NCBI RefSeq assembly: GCF_008932115.1
Contig: NZ_CP044543.1
Location: 1 to 64,000, forward strand
DNA from: Bradyrhizobium betae
GTDB taxonomy: Bacteria; Pseudomonadota; Alphaproteobacteria; Rhizobiales; Xanthobacteraceae
Direction: 5' to 3'
DNA length: 64,000 bases
Positions 34,242-44,784 of this stretch are shown here, piece by piece. A program made the position numbers and the translations under genes. The notes under the pieces are model-generated. The model saw nothing but the letters and a program-made list of their open reading frames with translations, was not told the origin of the DNA and searched no databases. The number at the start of each line of letters is the position of its first letter. Position 1 is the stretch's first letter.

Positions 34242-37200
34242 CTACCGCCTTGCGAGGCTGCAGCCGCTCGAGAGCTTGCTCGCCGATCCGGTCGAGCCGT
34301 CGCTCGACTGCGACGGGAATTCCTCGAACGGCGAGTTCTGCTTGCCGGTGTTGAACTCGAAGATCTTGCGGAACAGGCCGGGCGCCATCGCCGAGATCGG
34401 GTTGACGCGCATGACGGGCGCGGCGGGCGTGCCGACGACCTCGTAGGTCACGCCGATCAGTCCCTCATTGTTGCCGCCGCCGAGGAAGATTCCGAACAAC
34501 GGGATCTGGCCGAAGATGTTGTTGACGCCGTACATCGGCACGAAGGTGCCGCTCATGCAGACCTGGTTGCCGGGATAGTCGATCGAGCCCTCGATCGTAG
34601 CGCCGATCATCGGCCCCTTGACCACGCCGTCGCGAACGGTCAGCGCGCCGTTCTGCCGGGTGAACTCGGCGCGCAACGCGCTGAAAGAGACGCCGCTGCC
34701 GGTCCCGTTGGGAGCGCCGGCGGCGACGCGTTCGAGCTGCGCCTCGCCCTTCACCGTGAAGTCCCGCACGTTGATGAGGCCCTCGCGCGACGTGTTCGGC
34801 TCGGATGTCGGAGGCTCCATCGCCACCACCATCTGGCCGCCGACCGCCTTGGTGTAGGTGTCGGTGAAGCGCAGCAGCGCGCCGGCGTCGTTGGTCTGGA
34901 GGTAGATCACCTCGCGGCTGCCCTGGGCGCGGCCGCCGCGCAGATCGGCTGCCACCGGCGTGTCGCGGCCGATCTTGCCGCTCAGGGTGAAGGCCTTGAT
35001 GGAGCCGCTGCGTTTCGACATCTTGGCATCGACGCTGCGCATTGCCTCGCCATTGAACCCCGCGACGGCACCGAGCTTTACGTCGATGTCGAAATCGACG
35101 TTCTTCATCTTGCTCTTGGCATCGTCCTTCGAATTGCCTGAGATCGCCGACTTCAGGAAGCCGCGGCCGTCGAACACGTCGCCGCGCATGGTGCCGCGCA
35201 CCACTCCGTCCTGGCCGCGCTCAACCTTCAGCGACGTCTTGTCGCCATCGGACGGCGAATAGATCGGGAAATTCGCATTCATCAAATCGCCGTTCGGATC
35301 GATCTCGACCGAGCCCTTGATCGAGGCGCCGCCGCCTTCGATGACGATGTCCTCCAGGCGCGTCGATTGCGCGGTCGGCACCACCTTGAACGTCGCCTTG
35401 CTCGATTTGCCTGGCAGCTTGACCCAGCCGGGCAGAATGTTGTCGAGCTTCACCGAAGTCAGGTCGGCTTCGATGCCGAGCTTCGTCGTCTGGTCGGGCC
35501 CGCCGGCGATCTTGCCCGACAGCTTGATCGGCACCGATCCGCTCACGGCGGGACTGAGATCGAATCCCAGGCGCGCGCGACTGGCGTCGTCCAGCGTCGC
35601 CTGCAATTTGACGTCCGCATCGCCTTCGGCTGGCTTGCGATAGTCGAGCGAGGCCGCCTGGCCGTTGATCTTGACGTCGCCCTTGACCTGATAGCCCTGG
35701 TTGCTGGCCGATATCTTGAGGTTGTTGGCCTCCAGCTTCTGGTTCATCACCAGCTTGTCGGCTGAGAAGCCGTTGAGATCGGCGGTGACGGAATAGACGG
35801 TGTCGGCCTTGGTCAGCTCGCCTTTGACCGGCATGCCGAGCTGGATGTTCGCCGTGAACGTGCCCTTGCTGGTGTTGGGATCGACGACGGTCGACGACAG
35901 GTCGCTCAGCCGGTCGTTGGCAAGCATCTCAGCCGCCGCGGGCACGGGGCCGTCGACGCGAAACCTGGTCCGTGACGGCGACGGTTTGGGCGCCATGTCC
36001 GGCACCTCGAACACGAAGTCGGAGATCGTGACCTTGCGGCCCGCCGGCGTATCGGCGATGCCCTGGGCGATATTCACGGTCGCGGTGCGCCCTGTCACGC
36101 GCGCCTTCAGATCGGCGTCGTGCACCACAGGCATGCCATCGACGGGACGGACCGCGACGCCGCTCGCGACGATGTTGACCGACAGGCCGTCGTCGGGAAT
36201 CGGCGGGCCCTTGCGCGGCAGGTTCTTGGTCGGTGAATTGACGCCGATCTCGATGCGCTGGAGCGTGCCGCGCTCGATCCGCTCGATCACCCATTCCCGT
36301 AATTCGGGAACGACGAGCGTCGGCCACATCCGCTTGAGCGCGGAGGCCGACATCGGCGTTCCCGCAAAGCCCAGCGTCAGCCGCGGCTCGCCCGAATAGT
36401 CGATGGCCCCCGTGCCGGCGACGCCGATCTCGCCATTGCTGATGTCGGCCTGCGTCAGCAGCATGCGCTTGTGGTCGGTGTCGAAGCGGAAGCCGATCGC
36501 GATGCGGTTGAAGACCAGTGGCGGCTCGTTGTCGATGCCGCCGAGCAGGATCGAGCCGCCGCTGAAACCGAGCTGCCAGTCGTTGACGGTGCCGTTGGGC
36601 GGCTCGAGATGGGCCAGCAGCGTCAGACGGTTCGCACCCGACAGGATCTTGAACGGTGCAACCAGCACCCGCCGATTGGCGTCCCACTCCACGTTGATCT
36701 CGGCGGAGTCGATCGCCATCGGATAGTCGGGTGTGTCGGTGTCGATGATGTTGCCCGCGCCGATTGCGACCTTGCCGCGGAAGAAGGTCGGCACGCCGTC
36801 GCGGCCGAGCTCGCCCTTGAGCTCTCCCGTCATCGGCAGGTCGGCCGTATAGGTGAGGTCCTTCACCCGCAACGCCAGCAGGATGTTGGCGGTGGAAACC
36901 TTGTCGGCGCGGATGTCGACCGAGCGCACACCGTTCTCGGCAGGGCCGATCGTGGCACGCAGCGACCAGGGACGTGCGCCCTCCTCGCCGAAGCTGAGCG
37001 TGACACCACCACGGGTCGGCCGGCGCAGGCTGAGCGTGATGTTCTCGAACGACCATTTGCTGCCGCGCTGCTGATCGTCGACGATCAGATTGCCGTTCTT
37101 CAGACCGATCTCGTTGAGGTTCTGTCCGTCGAGGCCGGTCATGCTCAGGCTGTCGAGCCAGTCGAGGCCCTGAAGAATTCCGCTCTGGGCCGTGGCCTGC

Positions 37201-37955
37201 GGGGCGGCTTGAGATGGATCCTGGCCCGCAGGTGCCGTCGCGAACGGCGGCGGCGGGACACCGTTGCGCGGGAATGTCGGCGGCAGGCCCGCATCCTTCT
37301 TGGACGCCACGCCGGTTGCGAGCGGTTTTGCGGTGTCGCCGGCCGAGACCGTGACGGTGCCGTCAGGCGCGATCCGGATCGCGAGCTCGGCGTCGACGAG
37401 ATTGAGGCTTTCGGCACGCAGGTGCCCCATCAGCAGACCCGCACCCGACAGCTTCACCTCTGCCTTCGGCGCACTGGCAACGATGGCGCGGTCGCGGTCG
37501 CGCACGATGATGTCGCGGATGCGCACGGCGATGCGAACCCGCCCGACCCGCTCGATCTGGGTGCCGCCGACCTCGACCGTGTTGCCGTGGCCGATATTGT
37601 CCTCGATCGCGGCAGCGAGCCAGGGCGTCGCGATGTCGAGATTGATCGGCCCCGCGCCAAGCCGCCACCACAGCGCGCCGAAACAGCCGACGAAGATGAC
37701 GAGCAGGGCCCCCACCACGATGGCCATCCGCTTCAGCCAGCGGCCTCCGCCGAGCCAGCGGCGCAACGAGCCGAATCCGTCACCAAAGCGATGAAAGCCT
37801 GAATTGGAACGCGACAACAGCCGCCGCGCCCGTCGGCGCGCCGCCGCTTCCTGATCCGGATCCCAGTCGGCGTCGTCCCATTCCTGCGGCTCCTGCTGGC
37901 CGCCGCGCCGATCGAAATCCCGATTGTAATCCTGGGGCGACGTATTCCTTGCCAT
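34242..37955 (-). CDS. Large AsmA-like / DUF3971 protein (YhdP-related)
   Basis: A 1237-residue protein. The N-terminal 75 residues are charged and cytoplasmic (RRARRLLSR), followed by one membrane helix (MAIVVGALLVIFVGCFGALWW) and then a huge periplasmic region. That region starts with DUF3971-type beta repeats (VRIRDIIVRDRDRAIVASAPKAEV) and ends with an AsmA_2-like C-terminus (MIGATIEGSIDYPGNQVCMSGTFVPMYGVNN IFGQIPLFG). YhdP and its relatives form hydrophobic bridges that carry phospholipid to the outer membrane. The start MARNTSPQDYNRD at 37955 is used; the frame is open further up to 38078. Divergent from the peroxiredoxin gene. Confidence 0.88.
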   Translation of the reverse strand: MARNTSPQDYNRDFDRRGGQQEPQEWDDADWDPDQEAAARRRARRLLSRSNSGFHRFGDGFGSLRRWLGGGRWLKRMAIVVGALLVIFVGCFGALWWRLGAGPINLDIATPWLAAAIEDNIGHGNTVEVGGTQIERVGRVRIAVRIRDIIVRDRDRAIVASAPKAEVKLSGAGLLMGHLRAESLNLVDAELAIRIAPDGTVTVSAGDTAKPLATGVASKKDAGLPPTFPRNGVPPPPFATAPAGQDPSQAAPQATAQSGILQGLDWLDSLSMTGLDGQNLNEIGLKNGNLIVDDQQRGSKWSFENITLSLRRPTRGGVTLSFGEEGARPWSLRATIGPAENGVRSVDIRADKVSTANILLALRVKDLTYTADLPMTGELKGELGRDGVPTFFRGKVAIGAGNIIDTDTPDYPMAIDSAEINVEWDANRRVLVAPFKILSGANRLTLLAHLEPPNGTVNDWQLGFSGGSILLGGIDNEPPLVFNRIAIGFRFDTDHKRMLLTQADISNGEIGVAGTGAIDYSGEPRLTLGFAGTPMSASALKRMWPTLVVPELREWVIERIERGTLQRIEIGVNSPTKNLPRKGPPIPDDGLSVNIVASGVAVRPVDGMPVVHDADLKARVTGRTATVNIAQGIADTPAGRKVTISDFVFEVPDMAPKPSPSRTRFRVDGPVPAAAEMLANDRLSDLSSTVVDPNTSKGTFTANIQLGMPVKGELTKADTVYSVTADLNGFSADKLVMNQKLEANNLKISASNQGYQVKGDVKINGQAASLDYRKPAEGDADVKLQATLDDASRARLGFDLSPAVSGSVPIKLSGKIAGGPDQTTKLGIEADLTSVKLDNILPGWVKLPGKSSKATFKVVPTAQSTRLEDIVIEGGGASIKGSVEIDPNGDLMNANFPIYSPSDGDKTSLKVERGQDGVVRGTMRGDVFDGRGFLKSAISGNSKDDAKSKMKNVDFDIDVKLGAVAGFNGEAMRSVDAKMSKRSGSIKAFTLSGKIGRDTPVAADLRGGRAQGSREVIYLQTNDAGALLRFTDTYTKAVGGQMVVAMEPPTSEPNTSREGLINVRDFTVKGEAQLERVAAGAPNGTGSGVSFSALRAEFTRQNGALTVRDGVVKGPMIGATIEGSIDYPGNQVCMSGTFVPMYGVNNIFGQIPLFGIFLGGGNNEGLIGVTYEVVGTPAAPVMRVNPISAMAPGLFRKIFEFNTGKQNSPFEEFPSQSSDGSTGSASKLSSGCSLARR

Positions 37956-38246
37956 TGCCTCTCGATACAGGCGCCCATCGTGGGATTGAGCGCCGCCGGG
38001 ACCGCAGCCGTCGACGGGGATCGATGCTCCCCGCCCCGGCGTTGCCGCCATACCTCGAATATTCCTGCTGTTCGTCATTTCGCCCCGGGAGCGCGTTCAA
38101 CGAGCAGTGGGGTGGTGCGTGGAATTCCTTGTAACCATACCCCGCTGCCGTCAGACTCGCCCAGCCGAGGGCGCGATTCCGACACAGCGGACGAGAGCTG
38201 CAATACCGCTTTGGTTGACCCGCCGAAAGCGACGAAAGGAAGGCGT

Positions 38247-38948
38247 ATGTCCAAGAAATCCCGAAAGAAATCGTCCAAAACGCCCTCCGGCAGTCCGACA
38301 ACTAAAAAGAAGGCCCCGAAAGCGCGGGCAACGACTCAAACAAAGTCCGCGAAAACACAGCGGACGCCGGCGAGCAAATCAACCGGGAGCATATCAAAAT
38401 CAGGGTCACATGGGGCCGCATCGAAGCAGTTAAATTCCTCCAAATCGGCGGCCATGCCCGTGAAGGCCAAAGCGATGACTAAGTCCGCCCTGGCCGAGGG
38501 CCAGAAGGCCCCCGCCTTTCGCCTGCCCCGCGACGGCGGTGACGTGGTCACCCTGGCCGATTATGCCGGCCGCAAGCTCGTCCTGTTCTTCTATCCCCGC
38601 GCCGACACGCCCGGCTGCACCAGGGAGGCGATCGACTTCACACGGCTGGCCGACGCTTTTGCTGCTGCCGGTACCGCGGTGCTCGGCATCTCGGCCGATC
38701 CGTTAAGGGCCCAGGAGAAGTTCCGCGACAAGCACAAGCTGACCATTCCTCTCATTTCGGATGAGACGCACGAGATGTTGGAAGCGTATGGCGCCTGGGG
38801 CGAAAAATCCATGTACGGCAAGAGCTTCCTCGGGATTCTTCGGACCACGCTGCTGATCGGGACCGACGGCAAGGTGGCCAAGGTCTGGCGCAATGTACGG
38901 GTCGACGGCCACGCCGATCAGGTGCTGGAAGCGGCAAGAAGCCTTTAA
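38247..38948 (+). CDS. Peroxiredoxin (BCP/PrxQ type) with long basic N-terminal extension
   Basis: Reduces peroxides with a redox cysteine. 233 residues. Residues 77-233 are the AhpC/TSA domain (GQKAPAFRLPRDGGDVVTLADYAGRKLVLFFYPRADTPGCT), with the peroxidatic Cys124. The second cysteine five positions on, found in most BCP/PrxQ proteins, is Ile here (TREAIDF), so it may act as a 1-Cys enzyme or use another partner. The first 76 residues are almost only Lys, Ser, Thr, Ala and Pro, like a histone H1 tail, and may bind DNA or be disordered. The start has AAGGAAGG upstream. Confidence 0.85.
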   Translation: MSKKSRKKSSKTPSGSPTTKKKAPKARATTQTKSAKTQRTPASKSTGSISKSGSHGAASKQLNSSKSAAMPVKAKAMTKSALAEGQKAPAFRLPRDGGDVVTLADYAGRKLVLFFYPRADTPGCTREAIDFTRLADAFAAAGTAVLGISADPLRAQEKFRDKHKLTIPLISDETHEMLEAYGAWGEKSMYGKSFLGILRTTLLIGTDGKVAKVWRNVRVDGHADQVLEAARSL

Positions 38949-39059
38949 CCAGTCCGCTAGATTTGAGCGCTCCCATTTCCGGAAAATTAACCATGACCGG
39001 CCCAGATTGCTGCGGCAATTGAGCCGTAAGGAACCATTCCGACCGGCGCCGGAGTGCCG

Positions 39060-40436
39060 ATGTCGAAAAGTTCTGCCCACTTCTCGCAGTACCCCCAACA
39101 TCACCCGCACGACCATGGACGCGCCTTCCAGCGCCGTTCGGCTGCGGTCGTGGCAGCCGCGATTCCCCCTCCCGCGACCGACGACGCCTACACCATCGTG
39201 CATCACGGCAAGCAGGTCCGGCTCGGACCTGTCGTATTCTGGATCGTGGTCGGCACGGTCGTACTGCTCGGGCTCTGGTCGGCGGCGACCGCCACGTATT
39301 TTGCTTTCCGCGACGACGTCCTGACCCGGCTGATCGCCCGCCAGGCGGAGATGCAATACGCCTATGAGGACCGCATCACCGAGCTGCGCGCCAAGGTCGA
39401 CCGTACCACCAGCCGCCAATTGCTCGACCAGGAGCAGTTCGACCAGAAGCTCGACCAGATCATGAAGCGCCAGACGGCGCTGGAGTCCCGGGCGACGGCG
39501 CTTGGCGCCATGCCCGACGTGACCGGGTCGATCCCACGCGCAACCCCGCAGCGCGGCGATTCGAGCCAGGGCGCGAATCAAGGCGCGACGCAGGGCACAC
39601 CGAAGCCGTCACCGATCAGCGACACCGTGATCTTCGTCGCGCCCCCTGATCGCGAGGCGAGACTCGAATCGCGTGCGCCGGCCGTCATCGCGCCGCCGAC
39701 CAACCAATTCGCCAAGAACCAGGGTTTCGACAACGTCCTGGTCCGGCTGACCACCTCGCTTGACCAGGTCGAGCGTCGCCAGATCGCGGCGCTCAGCGCC
39801 GTCGAGGAAGGCATGGATTCACGCATGCGCCGGATGCGCGGCGTCGTCAGCGATCTTGGCCTCAATCTCGCCAGCCTCGAAGCCGCCGTGCCGCGCTCCG
39901 CGATGGGCGGTCCTTTCGTCCCCGTCAAGCTGACGGCCAATGCCGGCCCGTTCGAGAAGCAGCTCTCTCGCATCAACACCACGCGCGCCGAGATGGATCG
40001 TCTCAATCGCACGCTGGCGCTGGTGCCCTACCGCAAGCCCGTCATCGGCGAAGTCGAATTCACCTCCGGATTCGGCGTGCGCAGCGATCCCTTCCTCGGC
40101 CGGCCTGCGATGCATACCGGTCTCGACTTCCGTGCCGCCACCGGCGATCCCGCGCGCGTCACCGCCAACGGCAAGGTCGTCTCGGCCGGCTGGTCCGGCG
40201 GCTATGGCCGCATGGTCGAGGTCGATCACGGCAACGGGCTCTCGACCCGCTACGGCCATCTCTCAGAGATCAACGTCAAGGTCGGCGAGATCGTGAAGCT
40301 CGGCCAGGTCATCGGCCTCGTCGGATCGACCGGCCGCTCCACCGGTCCGCATTTGCATTACGAAACCCGCATCGACGGCGAAGCGGTCGATCCGCAGAAA
40401 TTCCTGCGCGCCGGCGTGCGCCTCAGCGCGGGCTAG
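39060..40436 (+). CDS. M23 family metallopeptidase (LytM/DipM-like), membrane anchored
   Basis: Peptidoglycan endopeptidase or amidase activator. 458 residues from the ATG at 39060, which has GGAG five bases before it (a GTG lies two codons earlier). A cytoplasmic His-rich leader (SQYPQHHPHDHG) is followed by one membrane helix (VVFWIVVGTVVLLGLWSAATA), a coiled coil (residues about 85-150) and a Pro-rich linker. A second coiled region precedes the C-terminal LytM domain. Zinc ligands are visible in MHTGLDF (His, Asp) and GPHLHYE (HxH). The ending DPQKFLRAG is typical. Confidence 0.9.
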   Translation: MSKSSAHFSQYPQHHPHDHGRAFQRRSAAVVAAAIPPPATDDAYTIVHHGKQVRLGPVVFWIVVGTVVLLGLWSAATATYFAFRDDVLTRLIARQAEMQYAYEDRITELRAKVDRTTSRQLLDQEQFDQKLDQIMKRQTALESRATALGAMPDVTGSIPRATPQRGDSSQGANQGATQGTPKPSPISDTVIFVAPPDREARLESRAPAVIAPPTNQFAKNQGFDNVLVRLTTSLDQVERRQIAALSAVEEGMDSRMRRMRGVVSDLGLNLASLEAAVPRSAMGGPFVPVKLTANAGPFEKQLSRINTTRAEMDRLNRTLALVPYRKPVIGEVEFTSGFGVRSDPFLGRPAMHTGLDFRAATGDPARVTANGKVVSAGWSGGYGRMVEVDHGNGLSTRYGHLSEINVKVGEIVKLGQVIGLVGSTGRSTGPHLHYETRIDGEAVDPQKFLRAGVRLSAG

Positions 40437-40527
40437 GTATAAGGCCACAAGAGGCCGCCTCCCACTAGGAACGGAACCTCCGCAGGCGGCTTGAAGGACT
40501 CCATGGGCGCCCCCGGAGATCCTCACG

Positions 40528-42651
40528 ATGGCAAAGACGACGAAATCACCTCGCGTATCCGCGAGGACGGCAACCATCCACGACCAGAAGCTGGAACGTG
40601 GCGAAGGTGGCGAGCTTCATCAAACCGCGGCCGGCAAAGCGAGCGTCCTCACCACGGCCCAGGGCGGCCCGGTGTCCGACGACCAGAACTCGCTAAAGGT
40701 CGGGCCCCGCGGGCCCACCCTGCTCGAAGATTTCCACTTTCGCGAGAAGATCTTCCACTTCGACCACGAACGCATCCCCGAGCGGGTCGTGCATGCGCGC
40801 GGCTACGCGGCGCATGGATTCTTCGAGACTTACAAATCGCTCGCCAAATACACCAAGGCCGACCTGTTTCAGCGCGCGGGCGAAAAGACACCCGCCTTCG
40901 TCCGGTTCTCAACCGTTGCCGGAAGCAAGGGCTCGGTCGACCTCGCCCGGGACGTGCGGGGCTTTGCGGTCAAGCTCTACACGCAGGAAGGTAATTGGGA
41001 CATCGTCGGCAACAACATCCCGGTCTTCTTCATTCAGGACGCCATCAAGTTTCCCGACCTGGTCCACGCCGTGAAGGAAGAACCGGACTGCGCATTTCCC
41101 CAAGCCCAATCGGCGCATGACAATTTCTGGGACTTCATAAGCCTCACCCCCGAGAGCATGCACATGATCATGTGGGTGATGTCCGACCGCGCCATCCCAC
41201 GCTCGTTCCGCTTCATGGAAGGGTTCGGCGTTCATACGTTCCGGCTCGTCAATGCCAAGAACGAATCCACCTTCGTCAAATTCCACTGGAAGCCGAAACT
41301 CGGCCTGCAATCGGTCGTGTGGAACGAGGCGGTCAAGATCAACGGCGCCGATCCCGACTTCCACCGTCGCGATCTATGGACCGCCATCAAGACCGGCAAT
41401 TTCCCGGAATGGGAGCTGCAGCTCCAGCTGTTCGATCAGGACTTTGCCGACGCCTTCGAGTTCGACGTGCTCGATCCGACCAAGCTCATTCCCGAAGAAA
41501 TCCTGCCGCCCGTTCCGGTCGGACGGCTGGTGCTCGACCGGATGCCGGACAATTTCTTCGCGGAGACCGAGCAGGTCGCCTTCATGACCCAGAACGTTCC
41601 GCCGGGCATCGACTTCTCCAACGATCCCCTGCTGCAGGGACGCAATTTCTCGTACCTCGACACGCAGCTGAAACGGCTGGGAAGCCCCAATTTCACGCAC
41701 ATCCGGATCAACGCCCCCAAATGCCCGTTCGCTCACTTCCAGCAGGACGGACACATGGCGATGCGCAATCCGGTCGGTCGCGTCAATTACCAGCCGAACT
41801 CCTTCGGCGAAGGCCCGAGAGAGTCGCCGCAGCGCGGCTTCACACCGTTCGCCGAGGTGGAGCAAGGCGCCAAGCGCCGCCTGCGTGCCGAAAGCTTCGC
41901 GGACCATTACAGCCAGGCCCGTCAGTTCTTCGTCAGTCAGACCGCGGGAGAGCAGTCGCACATTGCTGCAGCCCTGACGTTCGAGCTGAGCAAGGTGAAA
42001 ACTCCGGCGATCCGGGAGCGCATGGTCTCGCATCTCCTCAATATCGACGAGACACTGGCGAGCAAGGTCGCAGACAAGCTCGGCCTGCAGAAGATGCCGA
42101 AACCTGCCGATGCAGCCGTGCCCACGCGTCAGGATCTCGATCCTTCCCCCGCCCTGAGCATCGTTGAAAACGGTCCGGAGCGCTTCGAGGGGCGCAAGCT
42201 GGGTATCCTCGTCACCGACGGTTCGGACGCAAGCCTCCTCAAGGCCCTCAAGGCCGCCCTCGACAAGGCCGGAGCGACCTTCGAGATCATCGCACCGAAG
42301 GTGACGGGCGCTGAAGCCAGCGACGGCAGCTGGATCGACGCCGATCAGATGATCGACGGAGGACCGTCGGTTCTCTACGACGCGGTGGTGCTTCTGCCTG
42401 CTGCAGATGCGATGAACGATCTGTTGCTGGAATCCTCGGCACGCGATTTCCTCGCCGACGCGTTCGCGCACTGCAAGTTCATCGGCTACGTCGATGCGGC
42501 GCTGCCGCTGTTCGAAAAAGCCGGCATTGCTTCCGAAGATTTCGATGAAGGCTGCATCGCGATCGCAAGCGCGAAAGAGGCCAAGTCGTTTGTCGACAGC
42601 CTCGCCAAATTGCGGGTCTGGGAGCGCGAGCCTCACGTCAAGATGCCCTGA
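40528..42651 (+). CDS. katE: Catalase HPII, large-subunit clade (KatE)
   Basis: Breaks down hydrogen peroxide. 707 residues, the large-subunit type. The heme-binding catalase core shows [23 protein letters not shown] (catalytic His), [11 protein letters not shown] (Asn replaced region) and [18 protein letters not shown] (proximal Tyr region). From residue about 560 comes the extra C-terminal flavodoxin/GATase-like domain ([38 protein letters not shown]) typical of HPII. The first 60 residues are an extension. The usual stress promoter GGAAC appears upstream at 40468 but without a good partner box. Confidence 0.93.
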   Translation: MAKTTKSPRVSARTATIHDQKLERGEGGELHQTAAGKASVLTTAQGGPVSDDQNSLKVGPRGPTLLEDFHFREKIFHFDHERIPERVVHARGYAAHGFFETYKSLAKYTKADLFQRAGEKTPAFVRFSTVAGSKGSVDLARDVRGFAVKLYTQEGNWDIVGNNIPVFFIQDAIKFPDLVHAVKEEPDCAFPQAQSAHDNFWDFISLTPESMHMIMWVMSDRAIPRSFRFMEGFGVHTFRLVNAKNESTFVKFHWKPKLGLQSVVWNEAVKINGADPDFHRRDLWTAIKTGNFPEWELQLQLFDQDFADAFEFDVLDPTKLIPEEILPPVPVGRLVLDRMPDNFFAETEQVAFMTQNVPPGIDFSNDPLLQGRNFSYLDTQLKRLGSPNFTHIRINAPKCPFAHFQQDGHMAMRNPVGRVNYQPNSFGEGPRESPQRGFTPFAEVEQGAKRRLRAESFADHYSQARQFFVSQTAGEQSHIAAALTFELSKVKTPAIRERMVSHLLNIDETLASKVADKLGLQKMPKPADAAVPTRQDLDPSPALSIVENGPERFEGRKLGILVTDGSDASLLKALKAALDKAGATFEIIAPKVTGAEASDGSWIDADQMIDGGPSVLYDAVVLLPAADAMNDLLLESSARDFLADAFAHCKFIGYVDAALPLFEKAGIASEDFDEGCIAIASAKEAKSFVDSLAKLRVWEREPHVKMP

Positions 42652-42694
42652 GCAAGGAAGGCCGAGGCGCGCTCAGCGTGCGCCTCGGTTCTGC

Positions 42695-43885
42695 TCAGCG
42701 CCGGCCGCCCCCCATCCCACCGCCGGGACCTCCGAAGCCACCACCACCCATGCCGCCGCCGGGCCCCATCGGTCCGCCGGGCGAGCCCATGCCGCCCGGG
42801 CCTGACGGGCCGCTCGGGCCCGTCGGTGCCGGGCCGGGGCTTGCACCCGGGCTGGATCCGGGCGCAGGCGCGCCCGGTGCACCGGGCTGACCACCGGTCG
42901 GGTTTGGCGCGGTACGATTCGGATGCAGGATGGAGCCGCCGGGCGACCGGTTGGGACTGCCACCGCCGGACGGAGGTGCTCCCGACCTCTGGCCGATGGC
43001 CTGTGCCGAATCCACCTGGAAGCCGCGCGAGCGGTCGAACACACCGTTGACCACCATACGCGCTTCGCCGGCCGCCGGTCCGAAGCGCGAGCCGTCACGG
43101 GCGACGAAGCCGGAGCCGAGCTGGAGGTTCGCCCCGGCCCGCTGCACGTAAGCCTCGATCGACAGGCGGCTTGCGCCGACCAGATCCGAGAAATCGTCGA
43201 TCCGCGTGCGCGCGGCCTGCATCGCGCCCTGGCTCGCGCTGCCCTCGACCTGGACGCGCTGGCCGACCAGCAAGGGATCGACGCCGTTCAGCCTCAGCCC
43301 GCCGATGCGCAGCCCGTCGGGCCCGCGCTCGACGAGCCCGGTGACACGCTCGGTTGCCTCGCGTCGCGGCTCGACCAGGCTTGCGACGATCACGCCGTCG
43401 CTGCGGCGCAGGCCGTAGACCGCCACCTGCGTGCCGGTACGGAGCTTGCTCTCCTTGTCGCTCGCGACGATCTTCTGGCCGAGCACGGTCAGCTCGTTGC
43501 CCTTCACGGATTCGACCGGACCTGCGACCTCGCTCGCAATCGCGATGTTGCGCGTGACGAGCGTGCCGTCGGCCCGGCGGGTCGCGACCACGCGTGCGAG
43601 CTGGCCGACCCGCAGAGCTTTGGGGCTCGCCGCTTCGCCATCGATCCGGACGGGGACATCACTGGCGTAGGTGATGCGCTCGCCGTTGACGTAGATGCTG
43701 CCGAAGCGCTGGATCACGCCGACGATGCCGGTGCCGCCGATGCCGTGGTCGTCACCGCGCGTGAGCCCGGTGCCGCCGATGCCCTGGTCGGTACCGCGCC
43801 CGACCTGCGCCCGCGTCATGGCCGTGCCGGCGAGCCAGAGGCCCGTCAGCAGCAGCCGGCGGGATATGAGCGGCGACCGGCTCAT
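42695..43885 (-). CDS. Tat-exported DUF5666 protein with Gly/Pro-rich tail
   Basis: A 396-residue protein. The N-terminus SRRLLLTGLWLAGTAMTRA looks like a twin-arginine signal. The middle (about 50-300) has repeated OB-like DUF5666 units (VNGERITYASDVPVRIDG, VKGNELTVLGQKIVAS, LRLNGVDPLLVGQRVQVEG). The last 90 residues are made of glycine, proline and serine (GGPMGPGGGMGGGGFGG) and must be disordered. Its start overlaps the DUF6502 stop (ATGA), so the two genes are one unit. Function unknown; related proteins are thought to be periplasmic. Confidence 0.8.
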   Translation of the reverse strand: MSRSPLISRRLLLTGLWLAGTAMTRAQVGRGTDQGIGGTGLTRGDDHGIGGTGIVGVIQRFGSIYVNGERITYASDVPVRIDGEAASPKALRVGQLARVVATRRADGTLVTRNIAIASEVAGPVESVKGNELTVLGQKIVASDKESKLRTGTQVAVYGLRRSDGVIVASLVEPRREATERVTGLVERGPDGLRIGGLRLNGVDPLLVGQRVQVEGSASQGAMQAARTRIDDFSDLVGASRLSIEAYVQRAGANLQLGSGFVARDGSRFGPAAGEARMVVNGVFDRSRGFQVDSAQAIGQRSGAPPSGGGSPNRSPGGSILHPNRTAPNPTGGQPGAPGAPAPGSSPGASPGPAPTGPSGPSGPGGMGSPGGPMGPGGGMGGGGFGGPGGGMGGGRR

Positions 43886-44760
43886 GAGGAACCACCTTCT
43901 TTGCCGCCCTCCCTGGACTCGCCCTCGTCGTCGGCATCTTCGCTGTAGATGTAGATACCGAAATTCCAGCGGGCCTCACCGCCCTTGTCCTTGGCGAGCG
44001 CGCGGTTGGCCTCGCGGTTGGCCGTCTTCAGCGCGTCCATCGCGAGCTCGCGCGAGCGCGCTTCGAGGCGGCGCGCGAGCTTCGGCGAGATGTTGTTGTA
44101 ATGCACCGCGCGCTCGAGGAAGCGCGGCGCTGCGCCCGAGACGTTACGTTCGGCCGCAGCGATATGGTCGTGCAGATTGCGGCCGAGATAGTGCCACTTG
44201 CCGTCGTCCTCGCCTGATGGGACGAAGGCGGCCTCGACCAGCTCGATCTCGTCGGACGCGTTGATGGTGACGAGCTTGCGGTCGACCCATTCGTCGAGCA
44301 CCGCGCGCGGGCGCACGTCCTTGGTGACGGAGGCGACGAGCTGCTCGAACGACGGCGCATCGCCCTCGGCCGTGCGCGGCAGGGCCAGCGGCTCGCCCTT
44401 CGCATCGGTGAACTCGGGCGCGGCGAGCCAGCGCGCGATCACGGCGCTCGTCAGCGACACCGCCGCCGGCGTCTCGTTCACGGGCGCGCCGGCGCCGCGC
44501 AGCCGCGCCACCTCCTTGCGATGGACGCCGGTGAGCAGGCTGACGCGGCTGTCGGTCTGCTCCTTGCCTTCCAGCGCGAAATCATGCTCGGCGACGTTGA
44601 CGAACAGCTCGCGAAGCAGTTGCGCCAGCGCCGGAAAGGTCATGCCGCTGCGGATGCAGAGCCGCACGAGCGGGCGCAGCAGCCGCGCCAGCGGCGCGTG
44701 CAGCTTCGCGGCGGCATCCGGCTGCGCAGCCGCTGCTTTGGACCCGGACTTGGCGTTCAT
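43882..44760 (-). CDS. DUF6502 family protein, possible DNA-binding regulator
   Basis: A 292-residue cytoplasmic protein from ATG 44760. It has an N-terminal helical region (LLRPLVRLCIRSGMTFPALAQLLRELFVNVAEHDF) and then DSRVSLLTGVHRKEVARLRG, which looks like a helix-turn-helix. The tail is acidic (SEDADDEGESREGG). It is transcribed with the DUF5666 gene and stands back to back with the polysaccharide operon. The gap holds clustered TGGGA/TCCCA elements, so it could control both directions; this is inference. Confidence 0.7.
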   Translation of the reverse strand: MNAKSGSKAAAAQPDAAAKLHAPLARLLRPLVRLCIRSGMTFPALAQLLRELFVNVAEHDFALEGKEQTDSRVSLLTGVHRKEVARLRGAGAPVNETPAAVSLTSAVIARWLAAPEFTDAKGEPLALPRTAEGDAPSFEQLVASVTKDVRPRAVLDEWVDRKLVTINASDEIELVEAAFVPSGEDDGKWHYLGRNLHDHIAAAERNVSGAAPRFLERAVHYNNISPKLARRLEARSRELAMDALKTANREANRALAKDKGGEARWNFGIYIYSEDADDEGESREGGKEGGSS

Positions 44761-44784
44761 GTCTGAATTGTACCTGCGCCACAC

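Noticed and set aside
40468..40492. EcfG-type general stress promoter before katE
   Set aside because: GGAAC is present twice, but no CGTT box lies 16-17 bases downstream (the best is GCTT), so the call is not supported.
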